Part shown: positions 1 through 5,220 of the stretch, in pieces
Layout of the letters: every line of letters starts with the position of its first letter
Numbering within the stretch: position 1 is the stretch's first letter
DNA from: Desulfuromonadaceae bacterium
GTDB taxonomy: Bacteria > Desulfobacterota > Desulfuromonadia > Desulfuromonadales > Desulfuromonadaceae
DNA length: 5,449 bases
Reading direction: 5' to 3'
Assembly (NCBI GenBank): GCA_027065245.1
Contig: JAMOOS010000345.1
Coordinates: forward strand, 1 to 5,449
Position numbers and translations under genes: made by a program
Notes under the pieces: generated by a model
Databases searched by the model: none
The model's input: the letters and a program-made list of their open reading frames with translations, nothing else
What the model was told of the DNA's origin: nothing

Positions 1-770
1 ACCAGCCCGTCGCTGTCAATGTCAAACGGTGAGCAGGTGCCGGTAGGGGATAAAGCATGCAACTGCGAAAAACCCATCTGGGTATACAGGGCGTCGGGGC
101 GGGCCACGCCGCCGGTGAGCATCATATCGGCGCGACCGCTCTGCAACTCGTCCACCGCCAGTTTAACAGCGTACAGCGCCGAGGCGCAGGCGGCATCGAG
201 AGTAAAGCAGCAGCCGCCCAGGCCGAAAGCGGCAGCCAGGGTGGCGGCGGGCAATCCGGTCATAAAGCGGTTTAAGGGGTGAGTGTCGTGGCGCTGGTAC
301 GGCAGCCCGGCCTGTTCGGCAAAGGTGCGGCCAAGGTATATTTCCGCCAGTTGTGAGGTGCTGTCGTTGGGCAGAGCCAGGTTGCCGATGATGACGCCGG
401 TGCGTGCCGGGTCGATGGCGGCGTTGTTGCAGTCGCTCCACGCCTGATGCCCCGCCTGGAGCAAAATCTGGAACATGGGATCCAGTTGGCGCAGCAGCTC
501 CTCTTCTACATGTAGCTGCTGCCACGGCAGGGTGAAATCGAAGTTGTCTATATAACAGCCGCGCCGGGAGTAAACCCGGTCAACCTGCCCTTCGGCCGGA
601 TGGTAGGCTTCTTCCAGCGGCAGCCGCCAGCGCCCCGGCGGCGGCGTGCTGAAAGCGGTGCGCGCATCTTTAACAAGTTGCCAGAAATCAGCGGGACTGG
701 GCGCTTGAGGAAACACGCTGCCGATGCCGACAATAGCTACTGCGGTGGAGGAATCGTACTGCTTGGGCAT
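1..770 (-). CDS. Type I polyketide/PUFA-like synthase, N-terminal ketosynthase domain (partial, runs off left edge)
   Basis: The 256 visible codons read as a beta-ketoacyl synthase, the decarboxylating Claisen-condensation domain of type I polyketide and polyunsaturated fatty acid synthases. The protein opens with the usual KS start (VAIVGIGSVFP, residues 11-21), followed by a PPGRW motif (44-48), YSRRGCYIDNFDF (67-79), LDPMFQILL (96-104) and the active-site segment LDAACASALYA, with the nucleophile at Cys195. The two catalytic His residues of the family would lie beyond the window edge. The start is ATG at 770: an in-frame TAA lies six codons upstream and AGGTG sits about 11 bases before the ATG. 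The YSRRGC segment and the KS at the extreme N-terminus recall PfaA-like or glycolipid-type (HglE-like) iterative synthases; the exact class needs the downstream domains. It lies 97 bp downstream of the thioredoxin/FMN gene on the same strand. Confidence 0.9.
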   Translation of the reverse strand, partial: MPKQYDSSTAVAIVGIGSVFPQAPSPADFWQLVKDARTAFSTPPPGRWRLPLEEAYHPAEGQVDRVYSRRGCYIDNFDFTLPWQQLHVEEELLRQLDPMFQILLQAGHQAWSDCNNAAIDPARTGVIIGNLALPNDSTSQLAEIYLGRTFAEQAGLPYQRHDTHPLNRFMTGLPAATLAAAFGLGGCCFTLDAACASALYAVKLAVDELQSGRADMMLTGGVARPDALYTQMGFSQLHALSPTGTCSPFDIDSDGL

Positions 771-846
771 GGGTATGGTAACACCTGTTTACGCAAAATG
801 GCTGACGCCGATACGAAAGCACAACCTTATACTACAAAACGGCGCT

Positions 847-882
847 AAATAAAAGTGGCCGTCGGCTTCAGTGCCGCCGATG
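847..882 (-). terminator. Possible weak terminator after the thioredoxin/FMN gene
   Basis: On the minus strand TCGGC (880-876) pairs with GCCGA (866-862) around a 9-base loop that includes the TGA stop. A short extension across one mismatch is possible, and TTTTATTT (854-847) follows after a gap. The stem is short and the T tract is not directly adjacent, so termination would be inefficient and read-through into the synthase gene is possible. Confidence 0.3.
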
Positions 883-1983
883 ACGCCGTTGCTTGTGGCG
901 CAGTTCTTTCAGCAGGGTCCTGCCGTCGTCTATGCTGTTGTAGATAACGGCGCTGGAGATGGTGGCACCACTGATGGCATCGACTTCGGCGTCGAACTGC
1001 GGCGGTTGGGCGAGGTTGCTGCCGACAATGTTTTTTTTGAGTTTGGCGATGTCGGCGCTGTTCCAGTGCCGATTGTCAATTTTGGTCAGTTGCAGCGGTA
1101 TGATATCGACAATGGTGCCGTGTTTATCAAAGAGATAAATAAAGCGCACAGGATGACAGAGATCGCATACGTTGGCACGCATCACCACTTTAGCGTACAT
1201 ACGGGTGGCTTTTTTGTGGCGGTGAATCAAGGCGCGGTAGACGTTATCGCTGCTGTACACTTTAACTGGTCGGAAACTGGTTACCCGACCCATACGGCTG
1301 AAAGCGGTGTAGACTTTTTCTTTCAGATCGGCGGGAGAAAATGGTTCCGGGGGCGGCGGTTCCGCGGCCATGGTGTCGCGCAACAGGGTGGCTAGATATT
1401 CAGGTGTTTTGTCGAGATGCTCAAGCATCTGCCTGAAAATACGCCGGTAATTTCGGTTTAGTCCACGGTGCGTTTCTACCACTATGGCATTGTTGGTGTC
1501 GGGGACAATACGTACAAAAACACTGAATGGCGAAGTGTTGGCTCCAATGGTCTTCCACAGCCTGAAGTGCGGATCGGCAAGCATGGGGTAGTCTATCCGG
1601 TAGCGTGTGCGAAAAGTGTCGAGCTCACGTTTGCTGTTGCCGACGGCAAACGCTATAATTTTGATGCGGTTGGCGTAACCGCTGGCGGCAATATGGTGGT
1701 AAAGCTTGTTGTATATCGGTGCCTGATCCTGGCAGTGGGGACAGTGAGTATTGAAAAATTCCACCAGTACCAGTTCGGCCTTTATCTGGCTGATGGAAAA
1801 TTGTTTTTTGCCGGTTATACCGAGATACGTTACAGCATCAGGATCAGACGGTGTCGCTATCAACTGGGGTGGAAACGGCAGCCCGGTATGAAGCAGACGT
1901 TGGTAAGCCAAAGCGGTGCCGGCTTGCAGGCACAAAATAATCAGGCCGAAAATAATGTGCCGGTAATATCTGTTTGCTGGCAT
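868..1983 (-). CDS. Exported thioredoxin-like (TlpA/redoxin) protein fused to an FMN-binding domain, with CxxCH motif
   Basis: This 371-residue protein starts with a signal peptide (RYYRH, then hydrophobic IIFGLIILCLQAG, ending near ALA at 24-26), so it should act outside the cytoplasm. Residues about 45-190 are a TlpA-like thioredoxin fold: strand VLVEFF, active site CPHC (81-84) and a TSPF segment with the probable cis-Pro152. A proline-rich linker (PPPPEPFSP, 209-217) leads to a second domain (about 220-360) ending in DAISGAT (335-341), the motif of FMN-binding domains related to RnfG/NqrC, where an ApbE-type enzyme may attach FMN covalently to Thr341. Inside this domain is CDLCH (273-277), a formal c-type haem motif. 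I infer an extracytoplasmic thiol or electron-transfer role; the substrate is unknown. The start at 1983 is preferred to the ATG four codons upstream because GGAGG lies 5 bases before it. Confidence 0.85.
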   Translation of the reverse strand: MPANRYYRHIIFGLIILCLQAGTALAYQRLLHTGLPFPPQLIATPSDPDAVTYLGITGKKQFSISQIKAELVLVEFFNTHCPHCQDQAPIYNKLYHHIAASGYANRIKIIAFAVGNSKRELDTFRTRYRIDYPMLADPHFRLWKTIGANTSPFSVFVRIVPDTNNAIVVETHRGLNRNYRRIFRQMLEHLDKTPEYLATLLRDTMAAEPPPPEPFSPADLKEKVYTAFSRMGRVTSFRPVKVYSSDNVYRALIHRHKKATRMYAKVVMRANVCDLCHPVRFIYLFDKHGTIVDIIPLQLTKIDNRHWNSADIAKLKKNIVGSNLAQPPQFDAEVDAISGATISSAVIYNSIDDGRTLLKELRHKQRRHRRH

Positions 1984-1986
1984 CGC

Positions 1987-1993
1987 TTCCTCC
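1987..1993 (-). promoter_or_regulatory. Ribosome binding site deciding the start of the thioredoxin/FMN gene
   Basis: GGAGGAA on the minus strand lies 5 bases (from GGAGG) before the ATG at 1983. It overlaps the alternative upstream ATG at 1995, which therefore has no usable Shine-Dalgarno of its own. Confidence 0.75.
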
Positions 1994-2015
1994 ATGCCGG
2001 GGCGTAATTAACTGC

Positions 2016-2044
2016 TTGACAGCAAATAAACAAGCTGGTAAAAC
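2016..2044 (+). promoter_or_regulatory. Sigma70-type promoter of tRNA-Val
   Basis: A perfect -35 box TTGACA (2016-2021) is followed by a 17-base spacer and TAAAAC (2039-2044, 4 of 6 matches to the -10 consensus). Transcription would begin near 2051, about seven bases before the mature tRNA 5' end, which suits a short leader removed by RNase P. A small inverted repeat TGCT/AGCA (2013-2024) overlaps the -35 box. Confidence 0.75.
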
Positions 2045-2057
2045 CCAATCCACGTTT

Positions 2058-2133
2058 GGGCGAATAGCTCAGCTGGGAGAGCATCGGTCTTACACACCGA
2101 GGGTCACAGGTTCGAGCCCTGTTTCGCCCACCA
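2058..2133 (+). tRNA. tRNA-Val (anticodon UAC), CCA encoded
   Basis: The 76-base sequence folds into a full cloverleaf: acceptor GGGCGAA/TTCGCCC, D arm GCTC/GAGC, anticodon arm TCGGT/ACCGA with loop CTTACAC, five-base variable loop, T arm ACAGG/CCTGT with loop TTCGAGC, discriminator A and a genomically encoded CCA (2131-2133). The anticodon TAC (2091-2093) reads GUA and other GUN valine codons. It stands alone between its own promoter and terminator, with no other tRNA in the window. Confidence 0.97.
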
Positions 2134-2140
2134 CATACTA

Positions 2141-2176
2141 CGGGAGACTGTTAACGCGGTCTCCCGTTTTGTTTTT
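2141..2176 (+). terminator. Rho-independent terminator after tRNA-Val
   Basis: A perfect 8-bp stem CGGGAGAC (2141-2148) / GTCTCCCG (2159-2166) closes a 10-base loop and is directly followed by TTTTGTTTTT (2167-2176). It begins seven bases after the tRNA CCA end. Confidence 0.93.
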
Positions 2177-2201
2177 GGCATCATCGAAAGGAATTTTTAC
2201 C

Positions 2202-2483
2202 ATGGCCAGAAGATATTGTCCGCATTGCGGCGCCCCCTTGAGTCGTGCTGCCAACGTATGTGTACAGTGCGAAACCGATGTGAGCGCGGTGGCTGTGCCG
2301 ACGGTAAAACGCTTTCAGTTTACTGAGTACGCGGCCATGGCGGTGGTGGCGGTCTCCTGTTTGGCGTTTGTTGTTTCTCTTGGTGTTACCAATCTTTACC
2401 GCGATGGCGGCTGGTGGCAAGGGGTGATGTCTCTCACTTGTGCCGCCGTGGCCACCAGCTATCTCAAGCGGAGTGAACACTGA
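2202..2483 (+). CDS. Small zinc-ribbon membrane protein, function unknown
   Basis: The gene encodes 93 residues. The N-terminus has a zinc-ribbon knuckle pair, CPHC (Cys6, Cys9) and CVQC (Cys20, Cys23), of the kind found at the front of many small 'zinc ribbon domain' membrane proteins. A hydrophobic stretch at about 43-62 (YAAMAVVAVSCLAFVVSLGV) and a second, weaker one at about 72-87 suggest two membrane helices, with the ribbon probably cytoplasmic. The start is ATG 2202, with AAGGAA nine bases upstream. A longer open frame continues back through the tRNA and is not real. The tRNA terminator ends only 25 bases upstream and I see no convincing separate promoter, so expression may come from terminator read-through. 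Its stop lies four bases from the stop of the convergent gene at 2488. I do not recognise a specific family. Confidence 0.8.
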   Translation: MARRYCPHCGAPLSRAANVCVQCETDVSAVAVPTVKRFQFTEYAAMAVVAVSCLAFVVSLGVTNLYRDGGWWQGVMSLTCAAVATSYLKRSEH

Positions 2484-2496
2484 TCAATCACTGATC
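2478..2496. repeat. 8-bp direct repeat across the convergent stop codons
   Basis: CACTGATC occurs at 2478-2485 and again at 2489-2496, a period of 11 bases. The first copy contains the TGA of the plus-strand gene, and the second begins inside the stop codon of the minus-strand gene. No hairpin with a T tract is visible here, so neither convergent unit shows an intrinsic terminator. Confidence 0.5.
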
Positions 2497-2706
2497 CAGA
2501 CGACGCAGCCAGGTGTCAATGCGCTGATTGCGCAGCAGGAAAAAGCGCGCCACTGGTCCTAGGGTGATAATGGTAAACAGGGTGCCGAACGTATGCCGGT
2601 TGAAGTTGTTTACCGTTATTACCGTTGTTACAATTAACAGCAGCAGATAGGCGGCGGCTAGCAGCCACAGTACGATCTCCCGCTTTGTGCGTCCGGTTGT
2701 AGTCAT
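2488..2706 (-). CDS. Small two-helix membrane protein, function unknown
   Basis: This 72-residue protein has a basic N-terminus (GRTKRE), a long hydrophobic segment at about 11-33 (IVLWLLAAAYLLLLIVTTVI) and a second one at about 40-57 (FGTLFTIITLGPVARFFL). It ends in a charged, arginine-rich tail (RNQRIDTWLRRLDQ). By the positive-inside rule both termini are probably cytoplasmic. GAGAGGA stands five bases before the ATG, a strong Shine-Dalgarno. It follows the TPR lipoprotein gene with an 11-base gap and is the last gene of the four-gene operon. No catalytic or binding motif is visible and I do not recognise the family. Confidence 0.8.
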   Translation of the reverse strand: MTTTGRTKREIVLWLLAAAYLLLLIVTTVITVNNFNRHTFGTLFTIITLGPVARFFLLRNQRIDTWLRRLDQ

Positions 2707-2717
2707 TGTTTTCCTCT

Positions 2718-3221
2718 CTATTCGGGCCAGCGTTGTACGTATTTCAGGCTGCTCTGCACCATGTCGTTTTCTGGATCAAGTTTGGCAGCCTTGTTGAGCA
2801 GATCGATAGTCTGCTGTTTATACTGTTGCTGTTTGTCCTTGTCCCCGCTGGCGCGCGCGTCAAGCGCTCGGTTGAAGGCAATTTTGGCCAGATTGTTGTA
2901 CGCTATGGCCGCTTGATCTTGCCATTCTGCCCCCATGACAATGGTTTTTTTGGTTTTTTGTAAAATATTCAGCCCGGTTTCTGTCTCCCGCCAAGCCTTG
3001 TCAAATTGCTTTTTCTGTATGTGGATGTAGCCTAAGTTGATGTAGGCTTCGGCCAGGGTTGGGTCTTTTGTCAAGGCTTGCTTGAACAGGTTTTGAGCCA
3101 GTTCGATCTTGTTGGCGCGCTGAGCCTCAATACCCTTGTTGTATTCGTCTTCACCGGGGTTGGTGCAGCCGCCCAGCAGGATAGTCATCAGCAGTGTTAG
3201 TATGATATAAAAAGTTTTCAT
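2718..3221 (-). CDS. TPR-repeat lipoprotein
   Basis: The 167-residue product begins with a lipoprotein signal peptide (MKTFYIILTLLMTILLGGC). The lipobox LLGGC predicts lipidation of Cys19, and Thr at the next position, not Asp, favours sorting to the outer membrane under the E. coli rule. The rest is helical with tetratricopeptide-like repeats: about 26-55 (NKGIEAQRANKIELAQNLFK then QALTKDP), 56-89 (AEAYINLGYIHIQKKQFDKA) and 105-150 (AYNNLAKIAFNRALDA, ending KAAKLDP). Such proteins usually serve as scaffolds for envelope complexes; the partner here is unknown. AGGA lies seven bases before the ATG. It sits 45 bases after the ParB-like gene and 11 bases before the small membrane protein gene, so co-transcription with both is likely. 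Confidence 0.88.
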   Translation of the reverse strand: MKTFYIILTLLMTILLGGCTNPGEDEYNKGIEAQRANKIELAQNLFKQALTKDPTLAEAYINLGYIHIQKKQFDKAWRETETGLNILQKTKKTIVMGAEWQDQAAIAYNNLAKIAFNRALDARASGDKDKQQQYKQQTIDLLNKAAKLDPENDMVQSSLKYVQRWPE

Positions 3222-3266
3222 AGGTCATTCCTGTTATAAGCCATGGGGCCATGGGATTTGTGGTGG

Positions 3267-4088
3267 TTAAAAATCCAGTTCCAAGGTGACGCCGTCCTGT
3301 TGTGTGCTGCTGTTTTTACGCAGGCAGCGCTCCAGTTGTTTTTTTAGACGGACAAATTGCGCTTCAATCTGATCTTTTTCCTCATCGTTTTCAAACCCCA
3401 GTTCGTAGAGCTGGTCGATTTTTCTGCTTAGCTCCGTTATCGCTTTTTGCACCGCCTGCCCCGGTGCTTTGGGGCGCACACTGCGGCTGACCTTTCGAAT
3501 TTCGCCACGGGTCAGGCCGCGTTCCTTGTATTTATGGTACAACGCCAGCATGGTTTCCGGCTTACGCTTGCGGGCGATTTCAACCAGAATGCCGCGTGGC
3601 ACGCGGTTGTTGCTGCGGCAGTCGTCCTTGATCTCGTCTGGCAGCTTCTGTAGTGATAATATCTCCGAAATGGTCGATTTGGCCTTGCCCAGTTTGTGCG
3701 GCAGATCTTTTTGTCGGCAGATCTTTTCGTCCAGCAGACGCTGAATGGCTTCTGCTTCTTCGATGGGAGACAGGTTCTCGCGGATGATATTTTCGATAAT
3801 TGCCAGTTCCAGTGACGGATTCTCCTTGAATATGGCTGGTATACTGCTGAGGCCGGCCTGCTGTGCGGCGCGAAAACGGCGTTCGCCGGAGATGATGATC
3901 AGTTTGTTGTCGCGGCAGGTAAAGAGGATTGGCTGCAGTACGCCATGGCTGCGGATGGTTTCGGCCAGTTCCTCCAGCGCCTGAGGACAAAAATGTTTGC
4001 GCGGCTGGTTCGGGTCAGGGTGCAGCTGTGCCAGCGGAATTTCGTACAGATTGTCTTCCTGGTATTCAAGTGCTGTTGATGCGGCCAT
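3267..4088 (-). CDS. ParB-family DNA-binding protein (no adjacent ParA)
   Basis: The 273-residue protein carries the ParB/Spo0J core in order: the N-terminal strand and HPDPNQPRKHF (23-33), GVLQPILF (49-56), the CTP-binding box SGERRFRAAQQAG (67-79), and ENIIRENLSPIEEA (99-112), close to the family's ENIQR..LNPIEEA but with Ile for Gln. These are followed by a helix-turn-helix (about 124-150, QKDLPHKLGKAKSTISEILS). The C-terminal part (212-258) is a highly charged predicted coiled coil. Chromosomal ParB proteins bind parS, slide as CTP-loaded clamps and work with ParA; no parA is visible here, so this may be a paralogue with another target. The frame extends upstream to TTG 4100, but ATG 4088 has GGTGGA four bases before it and is preferred. 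It is 21 bases downstream of the CPBP-like gene. Confidence 0.9.
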   Translation of the reverse strand: MAASTALEYQEDNLYEIPLAQLHPDPNQPRKHFCPQALEELAETIRSHGVLQPILFTCRDNKLIIISGERRFRAAQQAGLSSIPAIFKENPSLELAIIENIIRENLSPIEEAEAIQRLLDEKICRQKDLPHKLGKAKSTISEILSLQKLPDEIKDDCRSNNRVPRGILVEIARKRKPETMLALYHKYKERGLTRGEIRKVSRSVRPKAPGQAVQKAITELSRKIDQLYELGFENDEEKDQIEAQFVRLKKQLERCLRKNSSTQQDGVTLELDF

Positions 4089-4109
4089 GTATTCCACCAA
4101 TGTTGTCGG

Positions 4110-4760
4110 TTAATGCCCGTACAGTAGCTGATAAACGGCAGCGGCGACCAGCAGGGCGTTGGTCAACGCGTGGGATACTATACAGCAACGCAGATTTTTC
4201 TGCCATACCATCAGAATGTTTTGCAGCGTGCTGGTTATTGCCAGTGCTGCTGCGTAGCTGGAAGCAAACGATGCCAGTATCACCACCATGACGAAGGAAA
4301 ATGCCTGTGGCGTTCCAAGTGCTACAGAGCGGAAATCGGGGGTTATGAGATAACGCAGCATAAATGAACGCCAGAATAGTTCGCACATGAGAGGGCTGAC
4401 GGTAATAAAACCCAATGCACATAGCGCCGCCACCGCAACGTGAGTACCATCCGGGTATTGTGCTGCGGCAAAGACCTGAGCAAGCTGCACTGGTTGATAA
4501 CGGGCGCACAGCAGCCACGCAGCCAGACCCAGCACGGCAAATGTAATCGCTATAAACAGTTGACGGCTACTCATCTTTGCTGATGTATCGGCACCGAAAT
4601 GTTTCCGCCACAGCCACAGCATGGTTCCGCATACCATGACCTGCGTTAAATGAAGCTGGAGGCGGAATGCAGGGAGGAATTCAATGGCCTGTTCTATGCA
4701 AAAATATATAAGAAAAGGGAAAGTATAGGGAAACCAGTTTTTCCTGTGAAAGTTAAACAT
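4110..4760 (-). CDS. CPBP-family (exosortase-type CAAX protease-related) membrane protein with degraded catalytic motifs
   Basis: This 216-residue polytopic membrane protein resembles the CAAX-protease-related CPBP proteins that accompany exosortase systems. The recognisable parts are SPLMCELFWRSFMLRYLI (122-139), PDFRSVALGT (141-150) and SHALTNALL (196-204) near the C-terminus. Hydrophobic segments lie at about 10-30, 38-52, 68-88, 105-122, 152-186 and 192-213. Active CPBP proteases use a paired Glu (EExxxR), a His in an FxxxH motif and a later His. Here the first Glu is Cys126 (codon TGC), Glu127 and Arg131 remain, the FxxxH region reads ILASFASSY with Ser167 at the expected His, and His197 and Asn201 remain. 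Proteolysis is therefore doubtful. ATG 4760 has only a weak AGG upstream. It is the first gene of the operon, and no exosortase or PEP-CTERM substrate is in the window. Confidence 0.8.
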   Translation of the reverse strand: MFNFHRKNWFPYTFPFLIYFCIEQAIEFLPAFRLQLHLTQVMVCGTMLWLWRKHFGADTSAKMSSRQLFIAITFAVLGLAAWLLCARYQPVQLAQVFAAAQYPDGTHVAVAALCALGFITVSPLMCELFWRSFMLRYLITPDFRSVALGTPQAFSFVMVVILASFASSYAAALAITSTLQNILMVWQKNLRCCIVSHALTNALLVAAAVYQLLYGH

Positions 4761-4808
4761 GCCGTGTCGCCTGCCTGTGGATGGTGGGATGGTGATTGTT
4801 TCGCCCCT

Positions 4809-4837
4809 GTTCTACGTCGCTGTTTGGGACAGGTCAA
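4809..4837 (-). promoter_or_regulatory. Sigma70-type promoter of the CPBP-ParB-TPR operon
   Basis: On the minus strand TTGACC (4837-4832, 5 of 6) is followed by a 17-base spacer and TAGAAC (4814-4809, 4 of 6). Transcription would start near 4802, giving a leader of about 40 bases before the ATG at 4760. An inverted repeat CCTGTTC (4806-4812) / GGGACAGG (4826-4833) overlaps both boxes and could be an operator; that is an inference. Confidence 0.6.
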
Positions 4838-4892
4838 GGATAAAAGTCGGGCGTGAGCCGAATTGCTACCATCTCGGCGGTAATTATGGTTG

Positions 4893-4923
4893 AAAAAGAG
4901 GCACCTGTCGTCTTGTTGTGCCT
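4893..4923 (-). terminator. Terminator-like hairpin on the minus strand in the glnB/operon intergenic region
   Basis: AGGCAC and GTGCCT (plus-strand 4899-4904 and 4918-4923) form a perfect 6-bp stem with a 13-base loop. Read on the minus strand the stem is followed by CTTTTTC (4898-4892); on the plus strand it is followed by AAAAAA. It could therefore stop leftward transcription before the operon promoter. No minus-strand gene is visible to its right. Confidence 0.45.
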
Positions 4924-5032
4924 AAAAAATATGCATTCATGGTAGGTGTAGGGTCATTTGCGGCAGGAGCCTGGGCGTAGCAATGGTGAAAAACTGCCGC
5001 TTTGGCGCGGAAATCAGTTCTGTGTTGCTGTT

Positions 5033-5049
5033 GCGGTATGAAATTTGCT
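5033..5049 (+). promoter_or_regulatory. Possible sigma54 (-24/-12) promoter for glnB
   Basis: GG (5035-5036), ten bases, then GC (5047-5048) gives GCGGTATGAAATTTGCT. It keeps the invariant GG-N10-GC spacing and the TTTGCT of the -12 element but departs from consensus in the -24 element (TGGCAC). PII genes are often sigma54/NtrC controlled, which raises its plausibility. Only this partial match supports it. Confidence 0.3.
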
Positions 5050-5087
5050 GCATGGTGACGGGAGTTATGTGCAGAAGTGTTTTTTAA

Positions 5088-5115
5088 TGGACTATTGACT
5101 GTTTTTTCATATAAC
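5088..5115 (+). promoter_or_regulatory. Possible sigma70 promoter for glnB
   Basis: TGGACT (5088-5093, 4 of 6), a 16-base spacer and TATAAC (5110-5115, 5 of 6). Transcription would start near 5122, so the leader hairpins starting at 5128 would be inside the transcript. It is an alternative or addition to the sigma54-like site. Confidence 0.35.
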
Positions 5116-5127
5116 CTGAATGCTTTA

Positions 5128-5190
5128 GCTGCCGATTTGTGCTGCTGTGCTCAGTTCGGGTAGCGGCCTGAGATGGCGATTTTTCAATCG
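5128..5190 (+). promoter_or_regulatory. Structured leader upstream of glnB, alternative hairpins
   Basis: Three pairings are visible. Hairpin A joins GCTGCCGA (5128-5135) to TCGGGTAGC (5156-5164), with one bulged G. Hairpin B joins CTCAG (5150-5154) to CTGAG (5168-5172); its arms fall in A's loop and beyond A's right arm, so A and B compete or form a pseudoknot. Hairpin C is CGATT/AATCG (5177-5190) with a four-base loop, just before the ribosome binding site. No T tract follows, so simple intrinsic attenuation is not evident. Confidence 0.35.
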
Positions 5191-5220
5191 GGTTTGATCA
5201 ACGGAAGGATGATAAGCGAT

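Larger units (their letters stand above)
4761..5220. other. 460-bp non-coding interval between the divergent operon and glnB
   Basis: No credible gene is present. From left to right it holds the operon promoter (4809-4837), the minus-strand terminator-like hairpin (4893-4923), a 7-bp inverted repeat GCGGCAG (4960-4966) / CTGCCGC (4994-5000), possible glnB promoters (5035-5048 and 5088-5115), and a set of leader hairpins (5128-5190) ahead of the glnB ribosome binding site. Short open frames here lack coding character. Confidence 0.6.

Noticed and set aside
1031..1038. Run of eight T (A on the coding strand) in the thioredoxin/FMN gene as a programmed frameshift site
   Set aside because: The frame is continuous through it and the FMN motif downstream is in the same frame, so no frameshift is needed.
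871..1395. Plus-strand open frame of 174 codons opposite the thioredoxin/FMN gene
   Set aside because: It is the antisense shadow of a gene with clear domains, lacks a good ribosome binding site and shows no recognisable motif. The same holds for the frame at 1468-2007.
2058..2133. tRNA-Val as an integration (att) site
   Set aside because: No integrase and no second copy of the tRNA 3' end is present in the window, and the flanking genes look chromosomal.
1974..2201. Upstream extension of the zinc-ribbon frame to 1974
   Set aside because: The extension runs through the tRNA-Val gene and its terminator. The start with a Shine-Dalgarno and the zinc-ribbon match is at 2202.
3241..3256. CCATGGGGCCATGG repeat between the ParB and TPR genes
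   Set aside because: Two copies of a 6-base palindrome with little spacing in a 45-base gap and no T tract. It could be chance and does not form a terminator.
4650..4856. Plus-strand 68-codon frame across the CPBP gene start and operon promoter
   Set aside because: It overlaps the coding start and promoter of the opposite gene and has no family resemblance.
5209..5220. Alternative in-frame ATG at 5209 for glnB
   Set aside because: The purine-rich Shine-Dalgarno directly abuts this ATG, leaving no spacing, and PII proteins start with the MKKVEAI sequence at 5221.
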